This document shows positions 32,388-39,579 of a DNA stretch of 39,579 nucleotides, in pieces. A model generated the notes under the pieces. It was given only the letters and a program-made list of their open reading frames with translations. It was not told where the DNA came from and did no database searches. Each line of letters begins with the position of its first letter. Positions within the stretch are counted from its first letter, which is position 1. Source of the stretch: Actinomycetota bacterium (GTDB lineage: Bacteria > Actinomycetota > Acidimicrobiia > Acidimicrobiales > WLNW01); NCBI GenBank assembly GCA_009699605.1, contig WLNW01000010.1, positions 1-39,579 of the forward strand, written 5' to 3'. The position numbers and the translations under genes are program-made.

Positions 32388-32983
32388 CCGACATCGATCT
32401 CACGCCGCGCGATCGCGCGCCGCGCAAAAAGCGCTCGCTCGGTCCGATGGTCCTCGTCCTGGTCATTGTCGTCGCGATCGGTGCGCTGTTGTTCAAGACG
32501 CTCGGCGATGCGTCCCTCTTCTTCAAGAACGCGGACGAAGCCGTCGAGCAACGCGACGATCTCGGATCACAGCGGTTCCGGATGTTGGGCAGCGTGGTGC
32601 CGGGCACCATCACCAAGGGCGACGTCGACGGCCGCGGCGCCGTGTTGTTCACCGTGTCCTTCGACGGCGTCGTCGCCGATGTCGCGAGCTTCGACAACCC
32701 GACTGAGCTCTTCAAGGACGGCATACCGGTGGTGCTCGAGGGTCATTGGCGCAATGCGTCCACGGCCGCGGTCTCCGCGCGCGACTGCACCGGCTCGACC
32801 AGCGCGGCGTTTGCCGGTGGCGCGAAGGACGGCTGGTTCTTCGCGAGCGACAGCATCCTGGTCAAGCACGACGCAAACTACTCGAGCGAGAACAGGGATC
32901 GGCTCGACAAAGCCGCCTACGAGGGCGTGGCAACAGGAGCGTCTGGCGCGATTTCCTTTACTTGCACCGGTGCCGCGAAGTGA
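32384..32983 (+). CDS. ccmE: Haem chaperone CcmE, atypical
   Basis: A 199-residue periplasmic-side haem chaperone with one N-terminal helix (residues 19-38) and an OB-fold. The haem-binding HxxxY motif is KHDANY (H162, Y166), as in proteobacterial CcmE. Between VVLEGHW and WFFASDSILVKH, where relatives have only a few residues, there is an insertion of about 20 residues containing C135. A second cysteine, C194, lies near the C-terminus. These could form a disulfide. GTG 32384 overlaps the ccmD stop; the ORF-track start at 32117 lies inside ccmC. Confidence 0.9.
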   Translation: MTDIDLTPRDRAPRKKRSLGPMVLVLVIVVAIGALLFKTLGDASLFFKNADEAVEQRDDLGSQRFRMLGSVVPGTITKGDVDGRGAVLFTVSFDGVVADVASFDNPTELFKDGIPVVLEGHWRNASTAAVSARDCTGSTSAAFAGGAKDGWFFASDSILVKHDANYSSENRDRLDKAAYEGVATGASGAISFTCTGAAK

Positions 32984-34971
32984 ACGCCGCGTTGGGTGGC
33001 GCGGCCAACGTGCTCGGTCTCGCGTCGGCCACGATAGGTGCGGTCACTGCGGGTACCGGGGTAATAAGGCGTCGCCCCGACCTGGTTCGCCTGAGCCGTC
33101 GCTACGCCTGGCTGACATTCGCCTGCGCGCTCGCCGCGTTCGCGATCATGGAGCGCGCGCTGATCACTCGCGACTTCACCGTGGCCTTCGTGGCCGAGAA
33201 CGGATCCAGTCGTACGCCAGCGCTTTACAACTTCGCCACGCTGTGGTCCGCGCTCGAGGGTTCGATCATCTTGTGGGCGCTCGTCCTCACCGGGTACGTC
33301 GTCGCGACGGTCGTGAAGTTCCGCGACCGCGTCGACGACGAACTCTTCGGCTGGGCTTTGGTCACCATGTTCGTCATCACCGCGTTCTTCTTCGTGTTGC
33401 TCGTCGGGCCGGCTAATCCGTTCAAGTCGTTCGAGCCGCCCATCGGCTACGACGGGCCTGGGCCGAACCCGCTACTGCAGAACCACATCCTGATGGCGTT
33501 CCATCCGCCGATGCTCTACCTCGGCTACGTGGGCTTCACGGTGCCGTTCGCATTCGCGATCGGTGCGCTCGCCACCGGACGCGTCGGCGAGGGTTGGCTC
33601 GTCGCGACGCGGCGATGGACATTGTTCGCGTGGGGCTTCCTCACGATCGGCATCATCCTCGGCGCGTGGTGGAGCTACGAGGTGCTCGGTTGGGGTGGCT
33701 ACTGGGCCTGGGACCCGGTCGAGAATGCATCGTTCCTGCCGTGGCTCACCGGCACGGCGTACGTGCACTCGGTCATGGTGCAGGAACGGCGCGGCATGTT
33801 GCGCGTGTGGAACCTCTCGTTGCTCTGCGCCACGTTCGCGCTCACCATCCTCGGCACGTTCCTCACCCGTAGTGGTGTGGTCGCGTCCGTGCACGCCTTC
33901 AGCAACTCGACGATCGGCCCGTTGTTGCTCGGCTTCTTCGCGGTGATCGTCGCGGTCACGGTGGGGCTCATCGGATGGCGCGGCGATCAGCTTCGTTCGC
34001 CCGGCCGCATCGATTCGCCGCTGTCGCGCGAAGGGGCGTTCCTCGCGAACAACGTGATGTTCGCGGCGTTCGCGTTCGTCGTACTGCTGGGCACGGTGTT
34101 CCCGCTCATCGTCGAGGCCATCAACAACGATCGCATCTCGGTCGGAACGCCCTACTTCGAGCGCATGACCATGCCCATCGGGCTGGTGCTCCTCTTCCTC
34201 ATGTCGATCGCGCCGGTGCTGCCGTGGCGCAAGGCCAGCGGCGAACTGCTGTCGCAACGGTTGTTCTGGCCAGCCTGGTGCGGGCTCGGCGCGATGACCC
34301 TCGCGTTGTTGCTCGGCGCTCGCGGGTTGGTGCCGATGCTGGCGTTCGCGTTCGGAGGCTTCGCTGCGGGCGCCGCGCTACGCCAGATCGTGCTGGCCTC
34401 GCGCCGTCAGGGCTGGCGCGGCATCGTCGGTCGCACCAACGGTGGCATGGTTGTGCACCTCGGCGTCATCCTCATCGCCGTCGCGTTCGCGTCCTCGTCG
34501 TCGTACGCACATCAACAGGAACTGCAGCTCATCGTCGGCCAGACCGGAACAGTGGGCGGGCACGAGATCACGTTCCGGGGCATCACCACCAAGGAGCTCC
34601 CCGAGAAGTCGCTTACCCAGGCGCAGCTCCAGATCGACGGTGGCCAGGTCTATGCGCCGGGCATCAGCGTCTACGCGTTCAGTGGGCAGAACATTGGTAC
34701 GCCTTCGGTGCGCACCGGCATCACCGAGGACATCATGTTGTCGGTCATCGCGTTCCCCGAGAGCGAAGGCGGCCCGGTCACCGTGCGCGTCGTGGTGCAG
34801 CCGCTCATCATGTGGTTGTGGATCGGCGGTGGCGTCATGGCCGTCGGCACCGCGCTCGCCGCGTTCCCCGGTCGACGCCGCAACCCCATATCGCCCACCT
34901 CTGCTCCGCTCGCGGGGCGGCCCGGGTCTCCTGCGCCCAATCGAGCTGAGCCGGAGTTGGTGATCACATGA
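32980..34971 (+). CDS. ccmF: Cytochrome c haem lyase CcmF
   Basis: A 663-residue, about 14-helix haem lyase core subunit transferring haem from CcmE to apocytochrome c. The WWD domain reads GWGGYWAWDPVENASFLPWL (237-256). Likely haem-ligating histidines flank it (LQNHILMAFHPP at 169/175 and H263). A large extracytoplasmic loop near the C-terminus (GGHEITFRGITTKEL) and last helix MWLWIGGGVMAVGT are typical. GTG 32980 overlaps the ccmE stop, so the ORF-track N-terminal extension from 32746 is spurious. Confidence 0.95.
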   Translation: MNAALGGAANVLGLASATIGAVTAGTGVIRRRPDLVRLSRRYAWLTFACALAAFAIMERALITRDFTVAFVAENGSSRTPALYNFATLWSALEGSIILWALVLTGYVVATVVKFRDRVDDELFGWALVTMFVITAFFFVLLVGPANPFKSFEPPIGYDGPGPNPLLQNHILMAFHPPMLYLGYVGFTVPFAFAIGALATGRVGEGWLVATRRWTLFAWGFLTIGIILGAWWSYEVLGWGGYWAWDPVENASFLPWLTGTAYVHSVMVQERRGMLRVWNLSLLCATFALTILGTFLTRSGVVASVHAFSNSTIGPLLLGFFAVIVAVTVGLIGWRGDQLRSPGRIDSPLSREGAFLANNVMFAAFAFVVLLGTVFPLIVEAINNDRISVGTPYFERMTMPIGLVLLFLMSIAPVLPWRKASGELLSQRLFWPAWCGLGAMTLALLLGARGLVPMLAFAFGGFAAGAALRQIVLASRRQGWRGIVGRTNGGMVVHLGVILIAVAFASSSSYAHQQELQLIVGQTGTVGGHEITFRGITTKELPEKSLTQAQLQIDGGQVYAPGISVYAFSGQNIGTPSVRTGITEDIMLSVIAFPESEGGPVTVRVVVQPLIMWLWIGGGVMAVGTALAAFPGRRRNPISPTSAPLAGRPGSPAPNRAEPELVIT

Positions 34972-35555
34972 CCGACCTCGACACCAATGACGCGCACCAC
35001 GACGGGTCGATCGCGGCGGCCCGGTCGAGCGTGCGACTCGCGCCGTACGTCGCAGGAGGCGTCGCGGTGATCGCCGCACTGTTCGTGCTGTTGTTGGCGG
35101 TGAGCGACACGGGCGACAAAGCAACGCGTAGCCCGCTGCTCGGTAAGGCAGCGCCTGCGATCGTCGGAACCGGCTTTCGCGGCGAGTCCTTCGACCTCGA
35201 CCTCAGCCGGGGCAAGTGGGTGATCGTGAACTTCTTCTCGACCACCTGCGTGCCGTGTCAACAGGAGCATTCCGAACTGGTCGATCTCGAGGCACGGCAC
35301 CGGGCCGCCGCCGATCTGGCAATGGTGAGCGTGACCTTCGAGGATCGTCCTGCTGCGGTACAGGCGTTCTTCGCCGCGAACGGCGGCTCGTGGCCGGTGT
35401 TGCTCAACGACACGGGCAAGGTGGCCATCAGCTACGGCGTCACCGCGGTACCTGAGTCGTACCTCATCGCGCCCAGCGGATTGGTGGCGGTCAAGGTGGT
35501 CGGCGGAATCACCGCCGACCGCATCGACGAGTACATCGCGTCGTTCGGGGGCTGA
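34968..35555 (+). CDS. ccmG: Membrane-anchored thioredoxin-like CcmG/TlpA protein
   Basis: A 195-residue protein with one N-terminal helix (residues 25-45) and a TlpA/DsbE thioredoxin fold facing outward. Redox motif CVPC (C94-C97) in FFSTTCVPCQQE and the cis-Pro segment GVTAVPESYLI. It keeps the haem-binding cysteines of apocytochrome c reduced. ATGA overlap with ccmF. Confidence 0.93.
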   Translation: MTDLDTNDAHHDGSIAAARSSVRLAPYVAGGVAVIAALFVLLLAVSDTGDKATRSPLLGKAAPAIVGTGFRGESFDLDLSRGKWVIVNFFSTTCVPCQQEHSELVDLEARHRAAADLAMVSVTFEDRPAAVQAFFAANGGSWPVLLNDTGKVAISYGVTAVPESYLIAPSGLVAVKVVGGITADRIDEYIASFGG

Positions 35556-35560
35556 GCATC

Positions 35561-36082
35561 TTGCGCAACGCGAAGCGTTCGTGGTGGTGGATTGTGGTCG
35601 CCGCACTCGGTCTCGCACTCTTGTCGGTCGCCACGTTCGACACGAGCGACGGACCGGCCAACAACAACGAGCGGATGGTGTCGCTCGCGGGCCAGTTTGC
35701 GTGTCCGGTCTGTTCGGGCCAGTCGATCGCCGAGTCCGATGTTCCCATCGCGCGCGAGATCCAAAAAGAGATCCGGTCGCGGCTCGACCAGGGCCAGACC
35801 GACGGCCAGATCCGTACGTACCTCGGTGGGTTGTACCCCGACATGGATCTCCGGCCGAAGGCGTCAGGCGTGACCGGACTCGTGTGGTTCCTGCCGGTGT
35901 TCGTATTGGTGCTCGCGATCGCCGGGCTCGTGGCGGTCTTCCGCAGGTGGCGCAACGAGACCCCGTCCGTGGCCACCGACGCCGACCGTGCCATCGTCGA
36001 GCAAGCATTGGCCGCCTCATCGCAACGCGAGCAGTCGCGGCGCGCACTCGCGGCCGAGCCGTTCGTGGACCCCGATGACTGA
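35561..36082 (+). CDS. ccmH: Cytochrome c maturation thiol protein CcmH
   Basis: A 173-residue CcmH/CcmL. An N-terminal helix (about 9-24) is followed by the conserved FACPVCSGQSIAESDVPIA (redox pair C48/C51), the three-helix QTDGQIRTYLGGLYPD segment and a second helix (GLVWFLPVFVLVLAIAGLVAVF). It presents apocytochrome thiols to CcmF. A TTG start at 35561, 5 bp after the ccmG stop, is the only one giving the full signal anchor. Confidence 0.93.
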   Translation: MRNAKRSWWWIVVAALGLALLSVATFDTSDGPANNNERMVSLAGQFACPVCSGQSIAESDVPIAREIQKEIRSRLDQGQTDGQIRTYLGGLYPDMDLRPKASGVTGLVWFLPVFVLVLAIAGLVAVFRRWRNETPSVATDADRAIVEQALAASSQREQSRRALAAEPFVDPDD

Positions 36083-37277
36083 CGACACCGTTGCGACGCC
36101 TGGTGCTGCCATCGCACGGCTCGACCCCGACGCCTTGGTCTCTCTCGAAGAGGAGCGCGACTTCCTCTTGCGCTCCCTCGAAGACCTCGAGCGTGAGTAC
36201 GCGGCGGGCGACGTCGACGCCACCGACTTCGCTGCGCTCAAGGACGACTACACCGCTCGCGCCGGGGCGGTGTTGCGCTCGATCGCGCAACGTCGCATGG
36301 CGAAGGCGATCGTGGCGCCCGCTCGTTCACGAGGCCGGGTGTTCGCGTGGATCGGCTTGGTCGTGGTGATCGCCGGGCTCTCCGGCGTGCTCATCGCCCG
36401 TGGGTCGGGTACCCGCGGCGCCGGTGACTCCGCGACCGGCGACCCCATACGCGACACACGCCAACTGTTGAGCGATGCGCAACAAGCGGCAGCGGCGCGC
36501 GACTACGAGAAGTCGATCGATCTGTACACCGAGGCCCTCGAGATCCGACCGGGCAACGTCGAGGCGCTCACCTACCGCGCCTGGAGCAACGTGCGCGCCG
36601 GCAATGCGGCTGCGGCGGCGACCGATCTCGAGGCAGCCATCGATCTCGACCCGAAGTATCCCGACGCCCGGGTGTTCCGCGCCATCGTGTACGCGACGGC
36701 CGGCAAGTTCGACAAAGCGCACGAGCAGCTCGTCGTGTTCGACACCCTCGACGCACCGCCGCTCATGGACCAGGTCATCGACTCCCAGCGCCTCCGTGAG
36801 CGCGTCGCGTTGGGCCGGGTGGAATCGAAGCTGCTCGTGGCCGACCCGCCGCCGTTCGCGGGCGTCGGTTTCACCCTCGACGATCTTTTCCTTGCCGCCC
36901 AGCAACTCGACCTCGATGGCCGTGTCGCCGACGAGCTCACGCTCTATGCGCAGATGCTCGCGGCCAACCCGAAGGAGCAGCGTGCGCTCGCGTACCAAGG
37001 GTGGGCGCTGGCGCGTGCGGGCGTGGCACAGAAGCAGACAGCGCTCCTGACGCGAGCGGTCGACCAGTTCGACAAGGCGCTCGCGGCGAAACCGGGCTAT
37101 GCCGACGCGCTCGTGTTCCGCTCGTTCACCTACCAGTTCGGCCTCTCGCGTTCGGCCGATGCGAAGGCCGATCTCGCCGCATTCGACGCGCTCGCCGACA
37201 AGCCAGCCGCGCTCGCGACCCTCATCGAAACCTACGGTCTCCGGGCGTCGATCATCGCGTCGCTCGGTACGAAGTAG
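36075..37277 (+). CDS. ccmI: CcmI-like TPR protein, last gene of the ccm operon
   Basis: A 400-residue protein. The N-terminal cytoplasmic segment has the CcmI-type coiled motif LEEERDFLLRSLEDLEREYAAGDVDATDF. One membrane helix (88-108) and an outward domain with tetratricopeptide repeats follow (AAAARDYEKSIDLYTEALEIRPGNVEALTYRAW; KALAAKPGYADALVFRSF). CcmI acts as apocytochrome c chaperone in the haem lyase complex. Proteobacterial CcmI usually has two helices before this motif; here it precedes a single helix. ATG 36075 overlaps ccmH by 8 bp; the earlier ORF-track start lies inside ccmH. Confidence 0.85.
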   Translation: MTDDTVATPGAAIARLDPDALVSLEEERDFLLRSLEDLEREYAAGDVDATDFAALKDDYTARAGAVLRSIAQRRMAKAIVAPARSRGRVFAWIGLVVVIAGLSGVLIARGSGTRGAGDSATGDPIRDTRQLLSDAQQAAAARDYEKSIDLYTEALEIRPGNVEALTYRAWSNVRAGNAAAAATDLEAAIDLDPKYPDARVFRAIVYATAGKFDKAHEQLVVFDTLDAPPLMDQVIDSQRLRERVALGRVESKLLVADPPPFAGVGFTLDDLFLAAQQLDLDGRVADELTLYAQMLAANPKEQRALAYQGWALARAGVAQKQTALLTRAVDQFDKALAAKPGYADALVFRSFTYQFGLSRSADAKADLAAFDALADKPAALATLIETYGLRASIIASLGTK

Positions 37278-37294
37278 CCGGGCGCCCGCGGGCG

Positions 37295-37759
37295 TCAGGC
37301 CGGCTGTCCGTACGTACCGCTCGCGACGCTGCCCGAACGCACGTCGAGCTGCCAGATCGAACCCTTGGCGCAGCGGCCTGGTTCGTCGAGGTTCACGCCG
37401 CGACGAGCGAGCTGGTCGAGCACCTCGGGGATCACGTCGCCGTGGCTGCACAGCACGGCGTCGACTCCGCTCGAGGCGAGCAGATCGATGAGTTCGAGTG
37501 CGCCCCGGGGCCCGTGACCTTCGTCGAGTGCGTCGTGCACCTCGACGGTGAGGCCGAGGGTGCGGGCGAGCGGCGCGACGGTCTGCTGGCAGCGCAAAGA
37601 CGGACTCGAGAGCACGCGGGTCACGGGTTCACCGGCCAACTGATCGGCGATGGTTTCGGCCTGGTTGAAGCCCTTCGGCACGAGTGGTCGATCGGAATCC
37701 TCGCCCGACCATGCGCTGCGGCTTCCCGCCTTGGCATGCCGCACGAGCCAGATCGTCAC
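37295..37759 (-). CDS. SixA-like histidine phosphatase
   Basis: A 154-residue histidine-phosphatase-superfamily protein. The catalytic RHG-type motif is RHAKAGSR (His8), with SSPSLRCQQTV, the acid DEGHGP and the second His in LCSHGDVI. Small size and RHAKAG are typical of SixA-like phosphohistidine phosphatases; the actinobacterial substrate is unknown. GTG 37759 is chosen; the 477-residue ORF upstream of it is antisense to the molybdoenzyme gene. It converges with ccmI, 17 bp between stops. Confidence 0.9.
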   Translation of the reverse strand: MTIWLVRHAKAGSRSAWSGEDSDRPLVPKGFNQAETIADQLAGEPVTRVLSSPSLRCQQTVAPLARTLGLTVEVHDALDEGHGPRGALELIDLLASSGVDAVLCSHGDVIPEVLDQLARRGVNLDEPGRCAKGSIWQLDVRSGSVASGTYGQPA

Positions 37760-37834
37760 GCCACCCACTCTACGCAAGGCCTCAGCGGCGCGACGCGGGC
37801 GGGCCTCCCGCTGGCGTCCTCGACGAGTGTCGAG

Positions 37835-37857
37835 TTGTGCACTCCTGCGGTGCACAA
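37835..37857. promoter_or_regulatory. TTGTGCAC-N7-GTGCACAA dyad, possible operator
   Basis: A perfect 8-bp inverted repeat with a 7-bp spacer in the 170-bp gap between the divergent SixA-like and sulfite-oxidase-like genes. The size and symmetry fit a dimeric repressor site. No regulator gene is adjacent, so the binding protein is unknown. The rest of the gap shows nothing else I can assign. Confidence 0.35.
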
Positions 37858-37930
37858 GTCCGCGCTCGTGGGGTCCTGGCGTCGTCGGTGAGCGGTGTGC
37901 GATGTGGCCAGGTGCTGCGACACTGGCGGC

Positions 37931-38542
37931 ATGAGCTTCTTTCAGCGCAATCGCCGCGAGCTCGAGCAGCGGGGCATCGACCCAGCCCGCCTTCCGCCGG
38001 GGCAGTACCACACCGACCGTTTCCCCGTTCTGCACGTGGGCGACGTGCCTACCTACGACATGAGCACGTGGACGTTGCAGATCTTCGGCAACGTCGAGCA
38101 CCCCGTCACGCTCACCTGGGACGAGCTGCGTGCGTTGCCGGTGGTCGATGTCACGACCGACATCCACTGCGTGACAAAGTGGTCGAAGTTCGACACCGTA
38201 TGGAAGGGCGTGCGGTTGCGCGACCTGCTCGAGCTCGCGGGGATGAAGCCCGATACGAAGCACCTCATCCAGCACGCCGAGTACGGCTACACCGCGAACG
38301 TCCCGATCGCCGACGCCCTCGGCGACGACTGTCTGCTCACGTATGCGTTCGATGATCAACCCCTCGAGGACGAACACGGGTTCCCGGCCCGCACGCTCAT
38401 CCCGCAGCTGTACCTGTGGAAGTCGGTCAAATGGATTCGTGGCCTCGAGGCCGCGCTGACCGATAAGCCTGGCTTCTGGGAGGTGCGCGGGTATCACAAC
38501 TACGGCGACCCCTTCCGTGAGCAGCGGTTCACCGACGACTGA
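37931..38542 (+). CDS. Sulfite-oxidase-fold molybdopterin oxidoreductase
   Basis: A 203-residue SUOX-fold protein of the short actinobacterial 'sulfite oxidase-like oxidoreductase' type. Moco-ligating Cys80 in DIHCVTKWSKFDTVWKG, with YTANVPIADAL and LYLWKSVKWIRGLE near the C-terminus. There is no signal peptide or twin-arginine motif and no haem or dimerisation domain, so it is probably cytoplasmic. The reaction is unknown; MsrP/YedY relatives reduce methionine sulfoxide, but those are exported. ATG 37931 fits the conserved N-terminus. Confidence 0.9.
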   Translation: MSFFQRNRRELEQRGIDPARLPPGQYHTDRFPVLHVGDVPTYDMSTWTLQIFGNVEHPVTLTWDELRALPVVDVTTDIHCVTKWSKFDTVWKGVRLRDLLELAGMKPDTKHLIQHAEYGYTANVPIADALGDDCLLTYAFDDQPLEDEHGFPARTLIPQLYLWKSVKWIRGLEAALTDKPGFWEVRGYHNYGDPFREQRFTDD

Positions 38543-38548
38543 GCGGTG

Positions 38549-38557
38549 CCCCCCCCC
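38549..38557 (+). repeat. Run of nine C after the molybdoenzyme stop
   Basis: A C9 homopolymer 7 bp after the stop codon, about 85 bp before the DUF4397 start. It could slip in replication or sequencing. It lies outside coding sequence, so no phase-variable frame is implied. Confidence 0.9.
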
Positions 38558-38640
38558 GAAACGCGCCCATCCGAACTCCCCGAGCGGGCGTAGTGGACAA
38601 CGACAGGTAGCCCACACACGTTTACTCAAGGAGACCTTTG

Positions 38641-39444
38641 ATGAGGAAATTGCTGGGGGCGCTTGCGTCCATTGCGTTTGTGGCGATCTTCGCTGCGCCG
38701 GCGGCGAATGCGCAGTCGACAGGCGCAACGATCATGTTGTTGCACGGCATCCCGGCGACCCCGGTCGATGTCGAGGTCAACGGCGCAGTTGCGGTCCCGA
38801 ACTTCCAGTTCGGTCAAATGCAGAACCTCTCGGCGTTGGCTGGAACCACGCTGACGGCGCTCAAGGTGAAACTGGCCGGCACGTCTACGGTGGCCATCGA
38901 TGCGGGCAACGTCGCGTTGCCCGCGACCGGGAACTACACCGTTGTCGCTCACCTTGACGCGGCTGGCGCGCCGAAGCTGAGCGTGTTCAACAACGACATC
39001 ACCACGCTCGCTGCGGGCAAAGGTCGCCTGACAGCGCGCCACACTGCGGCCGCTCCGGCGGTCGATGTGCGGGCGAACGGTGCCGTTGCATTCGCCGCGC
39101 TGACGAACCCGAACGAAGCCAAGGCCGACCTCGCCGTCGGCACGATCAGTGCCACGGTGGTCCCCGCCGGCGCGGCGACGCCGGTCGTGATCGGCCCGGC
39201 GAACCTGGCGATCGTGGATGGCACCTCGCTCATCGTGTACGCCGTCGGTTCGCTCACGGGCAACACCCTTCAGGTGCTCACGCAAAGCATCAGCGGTCTC
39301 GGCACTGCCCCGACCCGGGTCGACACCGGCAACTCGCCGGTGTCCGATGGATCGTCCTCGTCGACCCTGGTGCTCGTGAGCATCGTGGTGATGATTGGCC
39401 TGCTCGGCGGTGGCGTGGCCACGGCTCGCCGCGTGCGTGGCTGA
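38641..39444 (+). CDS. Secreted DUF4397 protein with C-terminal membrane anchor
   Basis: A 267-residue exported protein. Signal peptide cleaved near ANA-QS (about residue 24). The body is a DUF4397 beta-sandwich (TIMLLHGIPATPVDVEVNG, then a second related half with AAPAVDVRANGAVAF and LIVYAVGSLTG). A polar linker (RVDTGNSPVSDGSSSS) precedes one hydrophobic helix and a basic tail (RRVRG). The end has the shape of a sortase signal with VDTG where LPxTG or LAxTG would be, so sortase processing is possible but unproven. ATG 38641 follows AAGGAG at 7 nt. Function of DUF4397 unknown. Confidence 0.88.
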   Translation: MRKLLGALASIAFVAIFAAPAANAQSTGATIMLLHGIPATPVDVEVNGAVAVPNFQFGQMQNLSALAGTTLTALKVKLAGTSTVAIDAGNVALPATGNYTVVAHLDAAGAPKLSVFNNDITTLAAGKGRLTARHTAAAPAVDVRANGAVAFAALTNPNEAKADLAVGTISATVVPAGAATPVVIGPANLAIVDGTSLIVYAVGSLTGNTLQVLTQSISGLGTAPTRVDTGNSPVSDGSSSSTLVLVSIVVMIGLLGGGVATARRVRG

Positions 39445-39579
39445 GCGACCTCGTCGTTCGAAGGATGCGGGAGGGCTTGTTCCCTCCCGCATCCTTCGCG
39501 TTCGTCGAGGGGTTGTCGCACTGGTCGCCACGGTCGTGATCGCCGCGTGCGGCGGGGGCAGTCCGACCGTCGCATCCGA
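39437..39579 (+). CDS. Probable lipoprotein, partial (runs off the window)
   Basis: A GTG at 39437, overlapping the DUF4397 stop by 8 bp, opens a frame of 47 codons without a stop. It encodes a basic leader, a hydrophobic stretch and lipobox VVIAAC followed by GGGS, a lipoprotein signal. The leader is long (about 37 residues). Class F sortases of similar build often follow DUF4397 genes in actinobacteria, but the diagnostic part lies outside the window. Confidence 0.5.
   Translation, partial: MAERPRRSKDAGGLVPSRILRVRRGVVALVATVVIAACGGGSPTVAS
39461..39496 (+). terminator. 15-bp perfect hairpin after the DUF4397 gene
   Basis: AAGGATGCGGGAGGG and its exact reverse complement enclose a 6-base loop, 16 bp after the DUF4397 stop, without a T run. 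It lies inside the leader codons of the next predicted gene. It may terminate or attenuate, or the downstream start may be misplaced. Confidence 0.55.

Noticed and set aside
34671-36290. 539-codon minus-strand ORF opposite ccmF-ccmI
   Set aside because: Shadow frame; Arg/Gly-rich without motifs.
1-39579. CRISPR arrays, tRNA/rRNA genes, insertion sequences, prophage or toxin-antitoxin modules
   Set aside because: Scanned gaps for regular repeats, cloverleaf-like GC stems, transposase motifs and small paired ORFs; none was convincing.

Overview
This is a high-GC, densely coded bacterial chromosome segment with frequent GTG starts and 1-4 bp gene overlaps. Several features suggest Actinomycetota: the adenosine deaminase form with an [11 protein letters not shown] start and an NTDN motif, the punA-pmmB-upp gene order known from mycobacteria, a DUF5317 protein, a class E sortase and a septum-formation-type lipoprotein. 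Carrying cytochrome c maturation System I rather than ResB/ResC points more to an Acidimicrobiia-like lineage than to Streptomyces or Mycobacterium. That placement is inference. I see no rRNA, tRNA, CRISPR array, transposase or phage gene.

Layout. 1-7.7 kb is a purine (deoxy)nucleoside salvage block: add on plus, and deoC, two aldehyde dehydrogenases, pmm and punA on minus. Together they convert deoxyadenosine to hypoxanthine, glyceraldehyde-3-phosphate and acetate. Two decayed genes sit here: a phytanoyl-CoA-dioxygenase-like gene at the left edge, and a uracil phosphoribosyltransferase whose middle has been removed in frame. 7.8-10.8 kb carries an ammonium transporter, with a perfect 23-bp hairpin behind it and GlnR-like half-sites in front, and an MFS exporter. 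10.8-13.6 kb is a three-gene minus operon of thiolase-like protein, DUF35 partner and amidohydrolase. 13.6-19.5 kb holds a secreted helical protein with a Gly/Pro tail, an orphan CoxL-like molybdenum hydroxylase subunit, an SDR, a hotdog thioesterase and a 58-residue TatA absent from the ORF track.

19.7-24.5 kb holds regulatory and housekeeping genes: a membrane diguanylate cyclase, a Fur-family regulator, an ABC-F ATPase, a Nudix hydrolase and a TetR regulator. 24.6-27.1 kb has a GT4 glycosyltransferase with a small membrane protein, divergent from a GH63-like glycosidase. 27.1-29.9 kb is a cell-envelope group on minus: DUF5317 protein, lipoprotein and class E sortase.

30.1-37.3 kb is a complete nine-gene ccmABCDEFGHI operon for cytochrome c maturation, five of its junctions being 4-bp stop/start overlaps. 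The CcmE is atypical, with an insertion carrying an extra cysteine. After it come a SixA-like phosphatase, a sulfite-oxidase-fold molybdoenzyme, a secreted DUF4397 protein and the start of a lipoprotein cut by the window end.

The points most worth following up are the internally deleted upp, the catalytically dead short ALDH paired with an active one, the thiolase-like protein without a nucleophilic cysteine, System I ccm with an unusual CcmE, and the GT4/GH63 pair. I found no clear candidate for an entirely new defence or mobile system.
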